Source: Nitrospirota bacterium (GTDB lineage: Bacteria > Nitrospirota > JACRHJ01). From it: DNA of 64,000 nt. Numbering within the stretch: position 1 is the stretch's first letter; each line of letters starts with the position of its first letter. The DNA is taken from contig JACRHJ010000024.1 in the NCBI GenBank assembly GCA_016212105.1, positions 44,463 through 108,462 on the forward strand. The letters run 5' to 3'. Below the pieces are notes generated by a model. The model was not told the origin of the DNA and made no database searches. It saw only the letters and a program-made list of their open reading frames with translations. Shown one piece after another: positions 17,391 through 27,083 of this stretch. The position numbers and the translations under genes were made by a program.

Positions 17391-18452
17391 CTACGCCTCT
17401 TTGACGAACTTCGCAACCATGCTGCCGACTTCCTTCGTGCCCATGCCCATCTTGCCGGCGGCGAGGCTGTCCATCTTGGATATGGCCTTCACGACCGCCT
17501 TCTCAATCCAGACGGCGGCCTCTTTCTCGCCCAGGTGGTCGAGCATCATCTGCGCCGCGCATATCGCCGCGAGCGGGTTGATGACGTTCATGCCGGTGTA
17601 CTTGGGCGCGGAGCCGCCGATGGGCTCGAACATCGAGACGCCCTTGGGGTTGATGTTGCCTCCCGCCGCGATGCCCATGCCGCCCTGCGTCATCGCGCCC
17701 AAGTCGGTGATGATGTCGCCGAACATGTTGTCTGTCACGATGACGTCGAACCACTCTGGGTTCTTTACCATCCACATCGTCGTTGCGTCGACGTGGGCGT
17801 AGTCGGTCTTGATGCCCTTGTACTCCTTCGCCACTTCGTAGAACGCCCTCTCCCAGAGGTCGAACGCGAAGGTCAGGACGTTGGTCTTGCCGCAGAGCGT
17901 GACCTTCTTCCTGCCGTTCTTCTTCGCGTAGTCGAACGCGTAGCGGATGCAGCGCTCGACGCCCTTACGGGTGTTTATGGACTCCTGGACCGCGACCTCG
18001 TCGGCGGTGCCCTTCTTCAGGACGCCGCCCGCGCCCGCGTACAGGCCCTCGGTGTTCTCGCGGACGACGACGTAGTCTATCTCCTTCGGGCCCTTGTCCT
18101 TCAGCGGGGTCTCGACGCCGGGCAGGAGCTTTACCGGGCGGAGGTTCACGTAGAGGTCGAGCGCGAAGCGGGTCTTGAGCAGTATGCCCTTCTCGAGAAT
18201 GCCGGGGGCGACGTCCGGGTGGCCTATCGCGCCGAGCAGCACCGCGTCGAACTTCCTGAGGCCGTCTATCTCCTCGTCGGTGATGGTTACGCCGGTCTTC
18301 TTGTAGCGCTCGCCGCCGTAGTTGAAGGACTTGAAGGTGAGGTCGAAACCGGCCCTCTTGCCCGCGGCCTTTACGACCTTTACCGCCTCAGCCACGACCT
18401 CGGGACCCGTGCCGTCACCGCCTATAAGCGCTATGTTGTAAGTCTTGCCCAT
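17391..18452 (-). CDS. leuB: 3-isopropylmalate dehydrogenase
   Basis: 353 residues. Oxidative decarboxylation of 3-isopropylmalate with NAD+ in leucine synthesis. IGGDGTGPEV at the N-terminus, RENTEGLYAG substrate loop, catalytic Tyr/Lys region, metal-binding Asp in VTDNMFGDI(I)TD, and NAD-binding GSAPKYTG near 280. Start 18452 fits the family N-terminus; GGGAGA lies 10-15 nt upstream. The sequence resembles the isocitrate/homoisocitrate-like branch more than the enterobacterial LeuB, so a related beta-decarboxylating dehydrogenase is possible, but the leuC/leuD context supports LeuB. Confidence 0.92.
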   Translation of the reverse strand: MGKTYNIALIGGDGTGPEVVAEAVKVVKAAGKRAGFDLTFKSFNYGGERYKKTGVTITDEEIDGLRKFDAVLLGAIGHPDVAPGILEKGILLKTRFALDLYVNLRPVKLLPGVETPLKDKGPKEIDYVVVRENTEGLYAGAGGVLKKGTADEVAVQESINTRKGVERCIRYAFDYAKKNGRKKVTLCGKTNVLTFAFDLWERAFYEVAKEYKGIKTDYAHVDATTMWMVKNPEWFDVIVTDNMFGDIITDLGAMTQGGMGIAAGGNINPKGVSMFEPIGGSAPKYTGMNVINPLAAICAAQMMLDHLGEKEAAVWIEKAVVKAISKMDSLAAGKMGMGTKEVGSMVAKFVKEA

Positions 18453-18645
18453 CTGTTTCTGTTCTCCCTTCGAGTTGACTGTTACTGCCGCTATTATCAT
18501 TACATGAAATTCCTGGACCCCGTGTCAAGCACGGGGCGACAAAACCGGAATTGTCACCCCCGTGAAAACGGGGGTCCATTTTGACTCTATGCATAAAATG
18601 GATTCCCGCTTTCGCGGGAATGACAGGCGCTAAAGGCGCTCAGCC
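18453..18645. repeat. Dispersed repeats between leuD and leuB
   Basis: Holds 'cccgtgtcaagcacggggcgac' (about 18519-18540), 'acccccgtgaaaacgggggt' (about 18557-18576) and ATTCCCGC...GCGGGAAT at 18602-18621. No gene. Confidence 0.85.
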
Positions 18646-19140
18646 TTACGCTACCTTCTTCTTCACCCACTCCATCAGGCCGCCGGCCGCGATAAGCTCC
18701 TGCATGAACGGCGGTATCGCGTTCGCCTGGTATGTCTTGCCGGTGGTCGTGTTCTTTATCTTGCCGGACTGCGCGTCCACTTCGAGCGTGTCGCCTTCCT
18801 TTATGTCGTCCACCGCCTCCGGGCACTCGAAGATGGGGAGGCCCATGTTGAACGAGTTCCGGTAGAATATGCGCGCGAAGGTCTTGGCTACGACGCAGGA
18901 TACGCCCGCCGCCTTGATGGCGATGGGGGCGTGCTCGCGCGAGCTGCCGCAGCCGAAGTTCTTCTCGGCGACGATGATGTCGCCCTTCGTCATCCTCTTC
19001 ATGAAGTCCGGGGTCTTGGAGTCCTCCATGCAGTGCTTCGCAAGCTCGACAGGGTCGGACGTGTTCAGGTACCTCGCCGGGATTATGGCATCGGTGTCTA
19101 TGTCCGCGCCGAACTTCCAGGCTTTGCCTTTTAATTTCAT
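18646..19140 (-). CDS. leuD: 3-isopropylmalate dehydratase small subunit
   Basis: 164 residues. Forms the swivelling domain of isopropylmalate isomerase together with LeuC. Motifs [16 protein letters not shown] near the N-terminus and [11 protein letters not shown] near 64. Short, hyperthermophile/archaeal-type length (about 160-165, versus about 200 in enterobacteria). Strong ribosome site (GAGGAGA). Confidence 0.96.
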   Translation of the reverse strand: MKLKGKAWKFGADIDTDAIIPARYLNTSDPVELAKHCMEDSKTPDFMKRMTKGDIIVAEKNFGCGSSREHAPIAIKAAGVSCVVAKTFARIFYRNSFNMGLPIFECPEAVDDIKEGDTLEVDAQSGKIKNTTTGKTYQANAIPPFMQELIAAGGLMEWVKKKVA

Positions 19141-19347
19141 GTTCGTTCTCCTCTATTGTAGGGGCGCAATTGATTGCGCCCGTTCCTTGACCTATACGGT
19201 GTCATTCTGAGCGGAGCGAAGAATCCGCCGCTAAACCGCAAATCCTTCATTTATAACAGCGCACAAATTACCTGCGCACCCACCTCCCCAACTTCTCCCG
19301 CGAGGGGAAGGGCTTCGGAGAATACATGCGCAATTAGGCAACCTTCA
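19141..19347. repeat. Dispersed repeats downstream of the zinc-ribbon gene
   Basis: Contains 'ggggcgcaattgattgcgccc' (about 19160-19180), a 'gtcattctgagcggagcgaag' copy (about 19200-19221) and an 'accc..cctccccaacttctcccgcgagggg' copy (about 19281-19312). No gene. Confidence 0.8.
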
Positions 19348-19824
19348 TCACGTCCGGGATTTCGTTATCACGCTGATGATGCAGAGAACTATGAAAATGA
19401 CAACCATCCAGATAAACATCTTGGTTTTCGTTTCCCTGTCTCGTTCTTCTTTTTGACAAGCACTGCATCTGAAATCTCCGAGACCTATCTCGCTTTTGAC
19501 AAGCTCATGGATTCTAAAATCTTTACCACATCTGCCACAACTTTGCCAGATATCGTTATCACAGTACAATCCGCCTTTAGAAGTGCGGGTTGCCAATTTA
19601 CTACAACCGTTTCGTTCACACTTTATGAATTTGGGATATCCACACGTGTCGCAACCTCTAAGAAGAAACCTAACTGCCACGTCTATTCTTCCACATTCTG
19701 GGCATTTAATAAGCTTACGTTCGTCAGTACAGTTACCTCTTGGGAAATCATAATCGCATCTTGGGCATATTTGTGCTCGGTCACTGATTTCTGATCCGCA
19801 TTTTGCACATTTTATGAGAGCCAT
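19348..19824 (-). CDS. AT-rich zinc-ribbon membrane protein inside the leu series
   Basis: 158 residues with successive CxxC pairs: CAKCG (6-10), CPRCD, CPECG, CDTCG, C..NGC, CGRCG, CSACQ, then one C-terminal TM segment (about 136-153). Probably several zinc ribbons facing the cytoplasm. Base composition is far more AT-rich than leuC and leuD on either side, and repeats flank it, so it looks like an insertion between leuC and leuD. Function unknown. GGGGGT ribosome site. Confidence 0.75.
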   Translation of the reverse strand: MALIKCAKCGSEISDRAQICPRCDYDFPRGNCTDERKLIKCPECGRIDVAVRFLLRGCDTCGYPKFIKCERNGCSKLATRTSKGGLYCDNDIWQSCGRCGKDFRIHELVKSEIGLGDFRCSACQKEERDRETKTKMFIWMVVIFIVLCIISVITKSRT

Positions 19825-20019
19825 ATTACCCCCAAGGCAATGGCGGATTCTTCGCTCCGCTCAGAATGACACCGTAATGCAAATGCAGGGCGGGCACGGA
19901 GGCCCGCCCCTACACAAGAGCAACTTCCTGGATTCCCGCCTTCGCGGGAATGACGGCTCAATTCTTCCCCCTCCCTCGTTTCGGGGGAGGGGGGCAGGGG
20001 GGCTGGGGGTGTATCCGCC
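19825..20019. repeat. Dispersed repeats between leuC and zinc-ribbon gene
   Basis: Contains the inverted 'cgctcagaatgacacc' copy (about 19856-19873), a GGGCGGGC/GCCCGCCC hairpin (about 19888-19912), ATTCCCGC...GCGGGAAT at 19932-19951 and a 'ccccctcc...ggggaggggggc' palindromic stretch (about 19967-19998). No gene. Confidence 0.8.
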
Positions 20020-21282
20020 CTACTTCAGCTCTTCCGGGCTCCCGATCCGCCCAAGCACCGCCGACGCCGCCGCGATCGCCGGGTTCGAGAGGTAGACCTC
20101 CGACTCCGGGTGTCCCATGCGGCCGACGAAGTTCCTGTTGGTGGTCGCTATGGCCTTTTCCCCTTTGGCGAGGATGCCCATATGCCCGCCGAGGCACGGC
20201 CCGCATGTAGGCGTCGAGACAGCCGCCTGCGCATCCAGGAATATGTCGAACAGGCCTTCCTTCATCGCCTGCCTGTATATCGCCTGGGTCGCCGGGATGA
20301 CTATCATCCTGACGTCCGGGTGTACTTTATGCCCCTTCAAGACCTTCGCCGCGATGCGCAGGTCCTCTATGCGGCCGTTGGTGCAGGAGCCGACGATGGA
20401 CTGGTCAATCTTTATATTGGTCAGCTCGCTCACGCCCTTCGTGTTCTCCGGCAGGTGCGGGCAGGCGACCTGCGGCTCAAGCTTTGAGCAGTCGTACTCG
20501 CGGATGTCCACGTAGACCGCAGTCTTGTCGGACTTGTAGTATTTCGGCTTCCGCTTCGCGCGGTCGTCCTCGTAGGCCTTGGTCGTCTCGTCCGGGACGA
20601 TGATGCCGTTCTTGCCGCCCGCCTCGATGGCCATGTTGGCCATCGTGAGACGCCCGGACATGTCGAGCCTGTCAATCGTCTCGCCTGTGAACTCCATCGC
20701 CTTGTAGAGCGCGCCGTCCACGCCGATGTCGCCTATGGTGCGGAGTATCATGTCCTTGCCGGAAACCCATTTCCTGAGCTTGCCGTAGTACACGAATTTT
20801 ATACTCTCCGGCACCTTGAACCATATCTCGCCGGTAATCATCGCCGCCGCGACGTCCGTGCTGCCGACGCCGGTGGCGAACGCGCCGAGCGCGCCGTACG
20901 TGCAGGTGTGCGAGTCCGCGCCGATGACCACGTCGCCCGAGACGACGATGCCCTGCTCCGGGAGCAGCGCGTGCTCGACGCCCATCCTGCCCACCTCGAA
21001 GTAGTTCGTGAGGTTGTGCTCCTTGGAGAACTCCCTGAGGAGCTTCGCCTGCTCGGCGGAGTTGATGTCCTTGTTAGGCGTGAAGTGGTCCGGCACCAGC
21101 GCGATGCGGTTCTTGTCGAATACCTTCTTCGCGCCGGCGCGCCTGAACTCCTGGATGGCTATCGGCGCGGTGATGTCGTTCGCCAGGACCATGTCCACCT
21201 TGGCGTTTATCAGCTCGCCCGGCGCCACTTCCTTCTTCCCGCAGTGCGCGGCCAGTATCTTTTCGGTAATCGTCATCGGCAT
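20020..21282 (-). CDS. leuC: 3-isopropylmalate dehydratase large subunit
   Basis: 420 residues, aconitase family. Carries the [4Fe-4S] ligands ([12 protein letters not shown] near 301 and TCGPCLGGH near 360) and [13 protein letters not shown] near 123. With LeuD it isomerises 2- to 3-isopropylmalate. Archaeal/HacA-like length of 420 rather than about 465. AGGAGG ribosome site. First gene of the leuC-leuD-leuB-(hicBA)-asd series. Confidence 0.97.
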   Translation of the reverse strand: MPMTITEKILAAHCGKKEVAPGELINAKVDMVLANDITAPIAIQEFRRAGAKKVFDKNRIALVPDHFTPNKDINSAEQAKLLREFSKEHNLTNYFEVGRMGVEHALLPEQGIVVSGDVVIGADSHTCTYGALGAFATGVGSTDVAAAMITGEIWFKVPESIKFVYYGKLRKWVSGKDMILRTIGDIGVDGALYKAMEFTGETIDRLDMSGRLTMANMAIEAGGKNGIIVPDETTKAYEDDRAKRKPKYYKSDKTAVYVDIREYDCSKLEPQVACPHLPENTKGVSELTNIKIDQSIVGSCTNGRIEDLRIAAKVLKGHKVHPDVRMIVIPATQAIYRQAMKEGLFDIFLDAQAAVSTPTCGPCLGGHMGILAKGEKAIATTNRNFVGRMGHPESEVYLSNPAIAAASAVLGRIGSPEELK

Positions 21283-21360
21283 TTGATGGGCCTCCTATTT
21301 GTTCCCGCAGGGGCGGTGATGTCATAATAAAGGATAAGTCGGTATAAAACGTAAGCGGGT

Positions 21361-21389
21361 AATATACCACCGATTAAAGGGTATTTCAA
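21361..21389 (-). promoter_or_regulatory. Promoter for leuC
   Basis: Minus strand: TTGAAA (21389-21384), 17-bp spacer, TATATT (21366-21361). It lies 79 bases before the leuC ATG. No leader peptide with Leu codons was seen. Confidence 0.65.
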
Positions 21390-21791
21390 TTGTTTTTTCT
21401 GGGCAGGCGGGAGGGGGTAACCTACCCCCACCCCAGCCCTCCCCCTGTGCAGGGGGAGGGAGATTCGCCGAGGCCAATATAATGGCTTCAACAAATCTTC
21501 CCCTCCCTTCACAGGGAGGGGACAGGAGGGAAGGGTTGGTTCAAGGTCTACGCTGCGGCAAGAAAGGGCCGACACACGGGTCGGTCATGCCTTTATCTTT
21601 TGATGTCACCCCCGCGAAGGCGGGGGTCCAGGAATTTGCCGTCATATTATGAACTTCCTGGATTCCCGCCGGAGTTTACCCCGGTATGCCTAAAGCCGGG
21701 GCGGGAATGACGACCTGAACCACGGCGCGCCGGGGGCGTCGCGCCCTACAAAATCAGGGCGGGTGAGGGGGCACCGACAGGTGGGTAATGC
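21390..21791. repeat. Dispersed repeats, 400 bp
   Basis: Two GC-rich palindromes (about 21440-21470, 'ccctccccctgtgcagggggaggg'; about 21499-21525, 'cccctcccttcacagggagggg'), a GGCCGACACACGGGTCGG element (about 21567-21586), 'acccccgcgaaggcgggggt' (about 21607-21626), and the long form of the ATTCCCGCC...GGCGGGAAT palindrome (21662-21708) with inner arms. No gene. Confidence 0.8.
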
Positions 21792-22304
21792 CTATTTCCC
21801 TTTGAACATCCCCCTGAGGCTCGCTATCGTGCCGAGTCCGTACATCGTCTTGTCCACGAGCTTTATCGCGTTGTCGAGCTTGGCGAGCCGCTGGGCCAGG
21901 AACTCGAGTTCCGGCTCTCCCTCGTCCTCGTAACGCTCCTCGACATATTTGCGCTGCTCGGAGATCTCCTCCAGCGCCCTGCCCATCTCGCGCTCGCGGC
22001 GCTCCTTGAGGATGGTCTGGAGGATGTTGAAGAAGTCGGACTCCGCCTCGTAGTACGAGCAGCCGGCCCGCTTCCCGCCGAGCACCTTCACGGCCCCGAG
22101 CTTGACCAGCGTCTTTATCTTCCTGTCTATGTCCTCGTCGTCCGCGCGCAGCTCCTCGGCAAGCTCGCCGTGGTTGAGCGGTCGGGAACTGAGGAACAAC
22201 GCGCCGAAGACCTGCGTCTCCAGCGGGTCTATCCCCCAAAAGCCTATGGCGGCCGCGAGCGCGTCTATAGCCTTCCTGCGCGACTTCCTTATCTCTTTGT
22301 CCAT
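21792..22304 (-). CDS. GbsR/MarR-type transcriptional regulator
   Basis: 170 residues. Winged HTH of the GbsR type: AIGFWGIDPLETQVFGALFLSSRPLNHGELAEEL, then CSYYEAESDFFNI, followed by a helical C-terminus. The family often controls osmolyte or envelope genes. Start 22304 (MDKEIRK) has no obvious ribosome site; a TTG at 22355 is an alternative. The target is unknown; the divergent neighbour is proS. Confidence 0.8.
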   Translation of the reverse strand: MDKEIRKSRRKAIDALAAAIGFWGIDPLETQVFGALFLSSRPLNHGELAEELRADDEDIDRKIKTLVKLGAVKVLGGKRAGCSYYEAESDFFNILQTILKERREREMGRALEEISEQRKYVEERYEDEGEPELEFLAQRLAKLDNAIKLVDKTMYGLGTIASLRGMFKGK

Positions 22305-22427
22305 GTACGAAAATATATCACAGGCAATGCGAAAATGAAAGGGCCGCGGCAACAATATGTTATAATAGCCTATAGTCAGCCAGTTGTCCGCATTTGATTA
22401 ATTCCCGGCTCCACCCCAAAATATAGG

Positions 22428-22456
22428 TTGCATTAAGCGAGCGATGTTTATATAAT
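22428..22456 (+). promoter_or_regulatory. Promoter for proS
   Basis: TTGCAT (22428-22433), 17-bp spacer, perfect TATAAT (22451-22456); about 100-nt leader to the TTG start at 22563. Confidence 0.55.
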
Positions 22457-22562
22457 TGCATGTCGTTCTGCGCGATAACGCGATAAATTCGTTCCCCGTA
22501 CCCGCGCAGTCCGCCAGATACCTTTCCTACTTGTTCTTGCCCCCCGACCGGAGGTCGTTGAT

Positions 22563-24278
22563 TTGCTGTACTCGAAACTGCTTATTCCGACATTAAAAGA
22601 AGACCCGTCAGAGGCGGAGGTCGTATCGCACAGGCTTATGCTTCGCGCGGGCATGATCAGGAAGCTTGCCGCGGGAATTTACACATACCTACCGCTAGGC
22701 CTCAGGGTCATCAAGAAGGTCTCGGACATCGTCCGCCAGGAGATGGACAGGGCAGGGGCGCAGGAGATACTCATGCCCGCCGTCCAGCCCGCCGAGCTGT
22801 GGGTCGAGTCGGGGCGGTGGGGCTTCTACGGCAAGGAGCTGCTCCGGCTCAAGGACAGGCACGACCGCGAGTTCTGCATCGGGCCGACGCACGAGGAGGT
22901 CGTGACGGACCTTGTACGGCGCGAGGTCAAGTCCTACCGCCAGCTCCCGATAAACCTCTACCAGATACAGACGAAGTTCAGGGACGAGATAAGGCCCCGC
23001 TTCGGCCTCATGCGCGGCCGCGAGTTCATAATGAAGGATGCGTACAGCTTCCACAAGGACGAGGCCCAGGCCGAGGCCGAGTACTGGAACATGTACGAGA
23101 CGTACAAGCGCATATTTACCCGGTTCGGGTTGAACTTCCGCGCCGTGGAAGCGGATACCGGTAATATAGGGGGAAAATTCTCGCACGAGTTCCACGTCCT
23201 GGCAGAGACCGGCGAGGACTTCATAGCGTCCTGCACAGCGTGCGAGTACGCCGCGAACATAGAGAAAGCAGCCGCCCTGCCTCCCGCCGTCGCTGCGAAG
23301 GCCGAGGCGATGCCGCTTGAACGGGTGACGACGCCCGGCATGAAGACGGTCGAGGAGGTATCCGGCTTCATGGGCGTTACCTCGGCAGACCTCGTCAAGA
23401 CGCTTATATACAGCGTCATGCTGGACAAATGGACGGCTGTCGCGGTGCTTGTGCGCGGCGACCACGAGCTGAACGAGATAAAGCTCCAGAGGGTGACGGG
23501 CGCGACCGAGGTCGTACTCGCGGACAAGGCGACAGTCGAGCGCGTGACTGCTGCCCCGTCCGGTTTCGCGGGGCCGGTGGGCCTTTCGGGCGTCAAGGTA
23601 TACGCGGACCACGCGGTCTCGGCGATGGCGAACTTCATCACCGGCGGCAACGAGGCCGACCTGCACCTCCGGAACGTGAACACCGGCCGTGACTTCGAGG
23701 CCCCGGAGTTCGCCGACATCAGGAAGGTCATGGCGGGCGACCCCTGCCCCAAGTGCGGCTCCGGCAAGGTAGAGATTCACAAGGGCATCGAGGTCGGACA
23801 CGTCTTCATGCTCGGGACGAAGTACTCCGAGGCGCTCGGCTGCACGTTCCTCGACGAGGACGGCTCCGAGAAGCCGATGATTATGGGCTGCTACGGCATC
23901 GGCGTGGGCCGTACCGCCGCCGCCGCCATAGAGCAGAACAACGACGAGTTCGGGATGAAATGGCCCGCGCCGATAGCCCCGTTCGGGGCGCTGGTCCTGC
24001 CGCTGAACGTCAAGGACGCCGCGACGATGGAGACGGCCAACGCGATATACAACGGGCTCCGGGACGCGGGTATAGAGACGCTGATGGATGACCGGGACGA
24101 ACGCGCGGGGTTCAAGTTCAAGGACGCGGACCTCATCGGAATCCCGGTCCGCGTGGTAATAGGCGAGAAGAACCTCAAGGACGGAAACGTCGAGATAAAG
24201 CTCAGGATGTCCGGCGAGGTACAAAAGGTTTCCAAGGATGACGCCGTAAGCAAGGTACTGGAGGTAGCGGTGAAATGA
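22563..24278 (+). CDS. proS: Prolyl-tRNA synthetase (bacterial long form)
   Basis: 571 residues, class II synthetase. Motif 1 in [14 protein letters not shown], motif 2 around [16 protein letters not shown], and the INS editing domain at about 225-390 ([15 protein letters not shown]). Motif 3 [11 protein letters not shown] lies near 438, then a C-terminal anticodon-binding domain ([20 protein letters not shown]). TTG start with GGAGG 9-13 nt upstream. Charges the tRNA-Pro type encoded at 61028. Confidence 0.97.
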   Translation: MLYSKLLIPTLKEDPSEAEVVSHRLMLRAGMIRKLAAGIYTYLPLGLRVIKKVSDIVRQEMDRAGAQEILMPAVQPAELWVESGRWGFYGKELLRLKDRHDREFCIGPTHEEVVTDLVRREVKSYRQLPINLYQIQTKFRDEIRPRFGLMRGREFIMKDAYSFHKDEAQAEAEYWNMYETYKRIFTRFGLNFRAVEADTGNIGGKFSHEFHVLAETGEDFIASCTACEYAANIEKAAALPPAVAAKAEAMPLERVTTPGMKTVEEVSGFMGVTSADLVKTLIYSVMLDKWTAVAVLVRGDHELNEIKLQRVTGATEVVLADKATVERVTAAPSGFAGPVGLSGVKVYADHAVSAMANFITGGNEADLHLRNVNTGRDFEAPEFADIRKVMAGDPCPKCGSGKVEIHKGIEVGHVFMLGTKYSEALGCTFLDEDGSEKPMIMGCYGIGVGRTAAAAIEQNNDEFGMKWPAPIAPFGALVLPLNVKDAATMETANAIYNGLRDAGIETLMDDRDERAGFKFKDADLIGIPVRVVIGEKNLKDGNVEIKLRMSGEVQKVSKDDAVSKVLEVAVK

Positions 24279-24970
24279 AGAAAAAGATACTGCTTGTCGA
24301 CAACGTCGAGTCCATACTGGACAGACAAAAGTCACTGTTGAACCGCGACACGTTCCATGTCTTCATGGCGAAGACCTCCGAAGAGGCCCTGGAAATCCAC
24401 AGGAAAGAGCATGTCGATGTGATAATCGCCGACCTGCACATGCCTGGCATGCCCGGAGACGAGCTGTGCAGGGTGGTCCGGGACAACTCGGAGCTGAAAA
24501 ACGTATCGGTCCTGATTGCTACAATTGGTGAGGGCGAGGCAGACCTTGCGAGGTGCAGGATGAGCGGAGCGAACGGTTACATCAAGAAGCCCATCAACAA
24601 AGACGACCTGTCGGAGAAGCTGGCGAACCTTCTGAACGTCTCGACGAGACAGTCGATACGGATACTGGTCAAGGTGAAGCTTGACGCGCGGATAGGCACC
24701 GACTTCTTCATCGCCACCACCGTGGACGTCAGCACGACGGGGCTTCTCTTCGAGTCCGAACGCGAGTTCAAGGTCGGCGACTTCCTCGAGACCTCGTTCT
24801 TCCTGCCGGGCTCGGACGGCTTCAAGAGGGTCGTCTCACGTTCGGAGGTGATGCGTGCCGCGCCCGGCGAGGAGAACAACAAGCGGTACGGCGTCAGGTT
24901 CGTCGAGTTCAAGGAAGGCGGGTCGGATATGATAGCGGACTTCGTCGCAAAAAAGACCGGCAAGGCGTGA
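24275..24970 (+). CDS. Receiver-PilZ response regulator
   Basis: 231 residues. Receiver 1-120 with phosphoacceptor D53 (VIIADLHMP) and YIKKP; the usual DD pair is DN at 9-10. A C-terminal PilZ domain at about 125-225 begins with the [16 protein letters not shown] strand and has [11 protein letters not shown], the DxSxxG motif expected for c-di-GMP binding; the upstream RxxxR is not typical. Likely joins phosphorelay and c-di-GMP signalling. Its ATG overlaps the proS stop by 4 nt. Confidence 0.88.
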   Translation: MKKKILLVDNVESILDRQKSLLNRDTFHVFMAKTSEEALEIHRKEHVDVIIADLHMPGMPGDELCRVVRDNSELKNVSVLIATIGEGEADLARCRMSGANGYIKKPINKDDLSEKLANLLNVSTRQSIRILVKVKLDARIGTDFFIATTVDVSTTGLLFESEREFKVGDFLETSFFLPGSDGFKRVVSRSEVMRAAPGEENNKRYGVRFVEFKEGGSDMIADFVAKKTGKA

Positions 24971-25401
24971 GCCGGATAAGGCCGTTCGTCCCGGCCATCT
25001 TGTGGATGGCGGTCATCTTCACATTTTCCTCGTCACTTTTCGGCAACGAGGGCAGCGGGGCGCTCTTCGAGCCGTTGCTGCGCCTGGTATACCCAGGGGC
25101 ATCCAGGGAGTTCGTCGAGCTGCTGCACTTCCTGTTTCGCAAGGCCGCCCATTTCACCGAATACGCAGTCCTTGCCGTCCTGTGGCACAGGGGTCTGGCC
25201 GGCGTGCCAGGGCTCGATGCCCGGAGGGCGGTCATGACCGCATTAGCGGTCTCGGCGGCCTACGCCGCATCCGACGAATTCCACCAGTCTTTCGTGCCAG
25301 GAAGGACCCCGAGCGCGCTGGACGTCTTACTGGACTCCGCGGGCGCGGCCGCCGCATGCCTGGCACTATGGTTGAGGCGCGGTAAAGCGCGCCCGGCATG
25401 A
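24967..25401 (+). CDS. VanZ-family membrane protein
   Basis: 144 residues, four TM segments. VanZ-like motifs FRKAAHFTEYAVLAVL near 58-73 and DEFHQSFVPGRTPSALDVLLDSAG near 100. GTG start overlapping the receiver-PilZ stop (GTGA). Function of chromosomal VanZ proteins is generally unknown. Confidence 0.88.
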   Translation: MSRIRPFVPAILWMAVIFTFSSSLFGNEGSGALFEPLLRLVYPGASREFVELLHFLFRKAAHFTEYAVLAVLWHRGLAGVPGLDARRAVMTALAVSAAYAASDEFHQSFVPGRTPSALDVLLDSAGAAAACLALWLRRGKARPA

Positions 25402-25453
25402 CGCGTCTGCATTTCCCTTGTCTTTCACCCGCCTCTCTGATAAAATTTCCGGC

Positions 25454-26137
25454 ATGAAACCCCAGAACCTCATAATCGACTGCGACGACACGCTCTGGGA
25501 GAACAACAGGTTCTTCATGGACGCGCACGTCAGGTTCGTCGAACTCATGGCGGGGCGCGGACACGACCGGGCCAGGGCCGACTCGCTCCTCCTGCGCCTC
25601 GAGATGGAGAACGTACCCCGCTACGGGTACGGCGCGATGAGCCAGGCCCGTTCGATGGCGGACGTGTACAGGCTGTTCGAGCCTGTCCCGGACGAGGCCG
25701 TCCTTGCCGGGATAGACGCGATAGGACGCGCGGTGTTTTCGCACCCAGTATACATGCTCCCCGGCGTGGAGGAGACCCTGCCCTTGCTCTCCGAGCGGTA
25801 CACGATGGTCATGTTCACGAAGGGGAACCCGGACGAGCAGCTCGGCAAGATAGAGAAGTCGCCCGTTAAAGAATATTTCAGCCACGTCAAGTGCGTGCCG
25901 GAGAAGGACCCGGACACCTTCCGCCGCGTCCTGGAGGAGTTCGGCATGGCCCCCGAGGAGACCTGGATGATTGGCGACTCGCCCCGCTCGGACATCATGC
26001 CTGCGCTCGCGAACGGAGTCAAGTCCGTGTACATCCCGTTCTCGATGACCTGGGCGCTGGAGCACCAGGAACTTCCGGAGTCCGAGCACATCATAACGCT
26101 CGACGCGTTCCACCGGCTTTCCGAGATACTGCTTTAA
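25454..26137 (+). CDS. HAD-family hydrolase
   Basis: 227 residues. HAD motif I is IIDCDDTLWE (nucleophile and acid Asp), motif II MFTKGN, motif III Lys in EKDPDTFRR, and motif IV IGDSPRSDI. A helical cap lies at about 15-90. Probable small-molecule phosphatase. Start 25454 is chosen because motif I follows directly. Confidence 0.88.
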   Translation: MKPQNLIIDCDDTLWENNRFFMDAHVRFVELMAGRGHDRARADSLLLRLEMENVPRYGYGAMSQARSMADVYRLFEPVPDEAVLAGIDAIGRAVFSHPVYMLPGVEETLPLLSERYTMVMFTKGNPDEQLGKIEKSPVKEYFSHVKCVPEKDPDTFRRVLEEFGMAPEETWMIGDSPRSDIMPALANGVKSVYIPFSMTWALEHQELPESEHIITLDAFHRLSEILL

Positions 26138-26252
26138 TACCGGAAGGCAAAGTCCCGCCACTTTATTCCTGTCTTTGTGTGCAATAATGGAAACCCTCAG
26201 GAGTCTACCCTGAGCGAAACCGGACGGGCGGGAATGACACCGTAAAGCCCCC
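26138..26252. other. Intergenic, partial repeats
   Basis: Convergent ends of the HAD and cobJ genes. Holds a truncated 'cctgagcgaaaccggacgggcgggaatgac' repeat fragment (about 26208-26240). No terminator could be defined. Confidence 0.5.
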
Positions 26253-27083
26253 TCAGAACCTCTTCCCCTTATACCCCCTCGGCGTGACGAGATAGTCCAT
26301 GAACCGGTACGTCTGGGAGTTCCCGACGATAACCATCGTTGTCATGTCCACCTCCTCCACGGGCAGCCCCGCGAGCGTCGTGACGATTACCTTCTCGCCG
26401 TCACGACGGGAGTCCTTCACGATGCCTACCGGCGTCGTGCCCGACCTGTGCTTCATGATAACCTTGCAGGCCTCCTCCAGGTAGCCGGGACGGCCCTTGC
26501 TCCTCGGGTTGTAGAGCGCTATGACGAAGTCGGCGGACGCGGCGGCCTCCAGCCTCTTGAAGATGAGTTCCAGCGGCGTGAGCAGGTCAGACAGCGATAT
26601 TACCGCGAAGTCGTGCATCAGGGGCGCGCCGAGCGACGCGGCGGACGAGCAGACCGCGGGCACGCCGGGTATCACCTCGAAGGGAAGCGACTCCGCGCCC
26701 TCCTCCTTCATGATTTCGAGAGTCAGCCCGGCCATCCCGTAGACGCCGGAGTCCCCGCTGGATATGAGCGCGACCCGCCTGCCGGAGACGGCGAGCCTGA
26801 CCGCGTCCAGGCAGCGTTCCGCCTCGGACTTCATGCCGGTGGAGACGACCTCCTGGCCCGCGAGCATCGGCCTGACGAGTTTTATGTACGTCGTGTAGCC
26901 CACGACGGTGTCTGAGTTCTCGATCGCCGCGCGTGCCCTCGGCGTCATGTCCAACTCAGAACCTGGCCCGATGCCGACTACGGCAAGGCGGCCTCCGCCA
27001 CGGCTACCGTCGTGTTCTTCGATTTCGTCTTTGGCACGAGCAGCTTTTTTGCCCCCGCCGATATCAGTGCCGCCGGTTCGCAT
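26253..27083 (-). CDS. cobJ: Precorrin-3B C17-methyltransferase (CobJ/CbiH)
   Basis: 276 residues. Tetrapyrrole methylase: GIGPG motif near 37, PRARAAIENSDTVVGYTTY, SSGDSGVYGMAG, and the C-terminal ALYNPRSKGRP. Uses S-adenosylmethionine to methylate C17 with ring contraction. The only in-frame ATG before the GIGPG motif is at 27083, giving a 40-residue Gly/charged N-terminal extension and a 106-nt overlap with cbiG in another frame. Last gene of cobM-cbiG-cobJ. Confidence 0.92.
   Translation of the reverse strand: MRTGGTDIGGGKKAARAKDEIEEHDGSRGGGRLAVVGIGPGSELDMTPRARAAIENSDTVVGYTTYIKLVRPMLAGQEVVSTGMKSEAERCLDAVRLAVSGRRVALISSGDSGVYGMAGLTLEIMKEEGAESLPFEVIPGVPAVCSSAASLGAPLMHDFAVISLSDLLTPLELIFKRLEAAASADFVIALYNPRSKGRPGYLEEACKVIMKHRSGTTPVGIVKDSRRDGEKVIVTTLAGLPVEEVDMTTMVIVGNSQTYRFMDYLVTPRGYKGKRF

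Noticed and set aside
22391..22425. 'attcccggctccacc' resembling a tmRNA or tRNA 3' end
   Set aside because: No T-arm partner, no acceptor stem 5' half and no tag-peptide frame nearby.
22695..24335. 546-codon antisense frame over proS
   Set aside because: Shadow of proS; composition unlike real proteins and no ribosome site.
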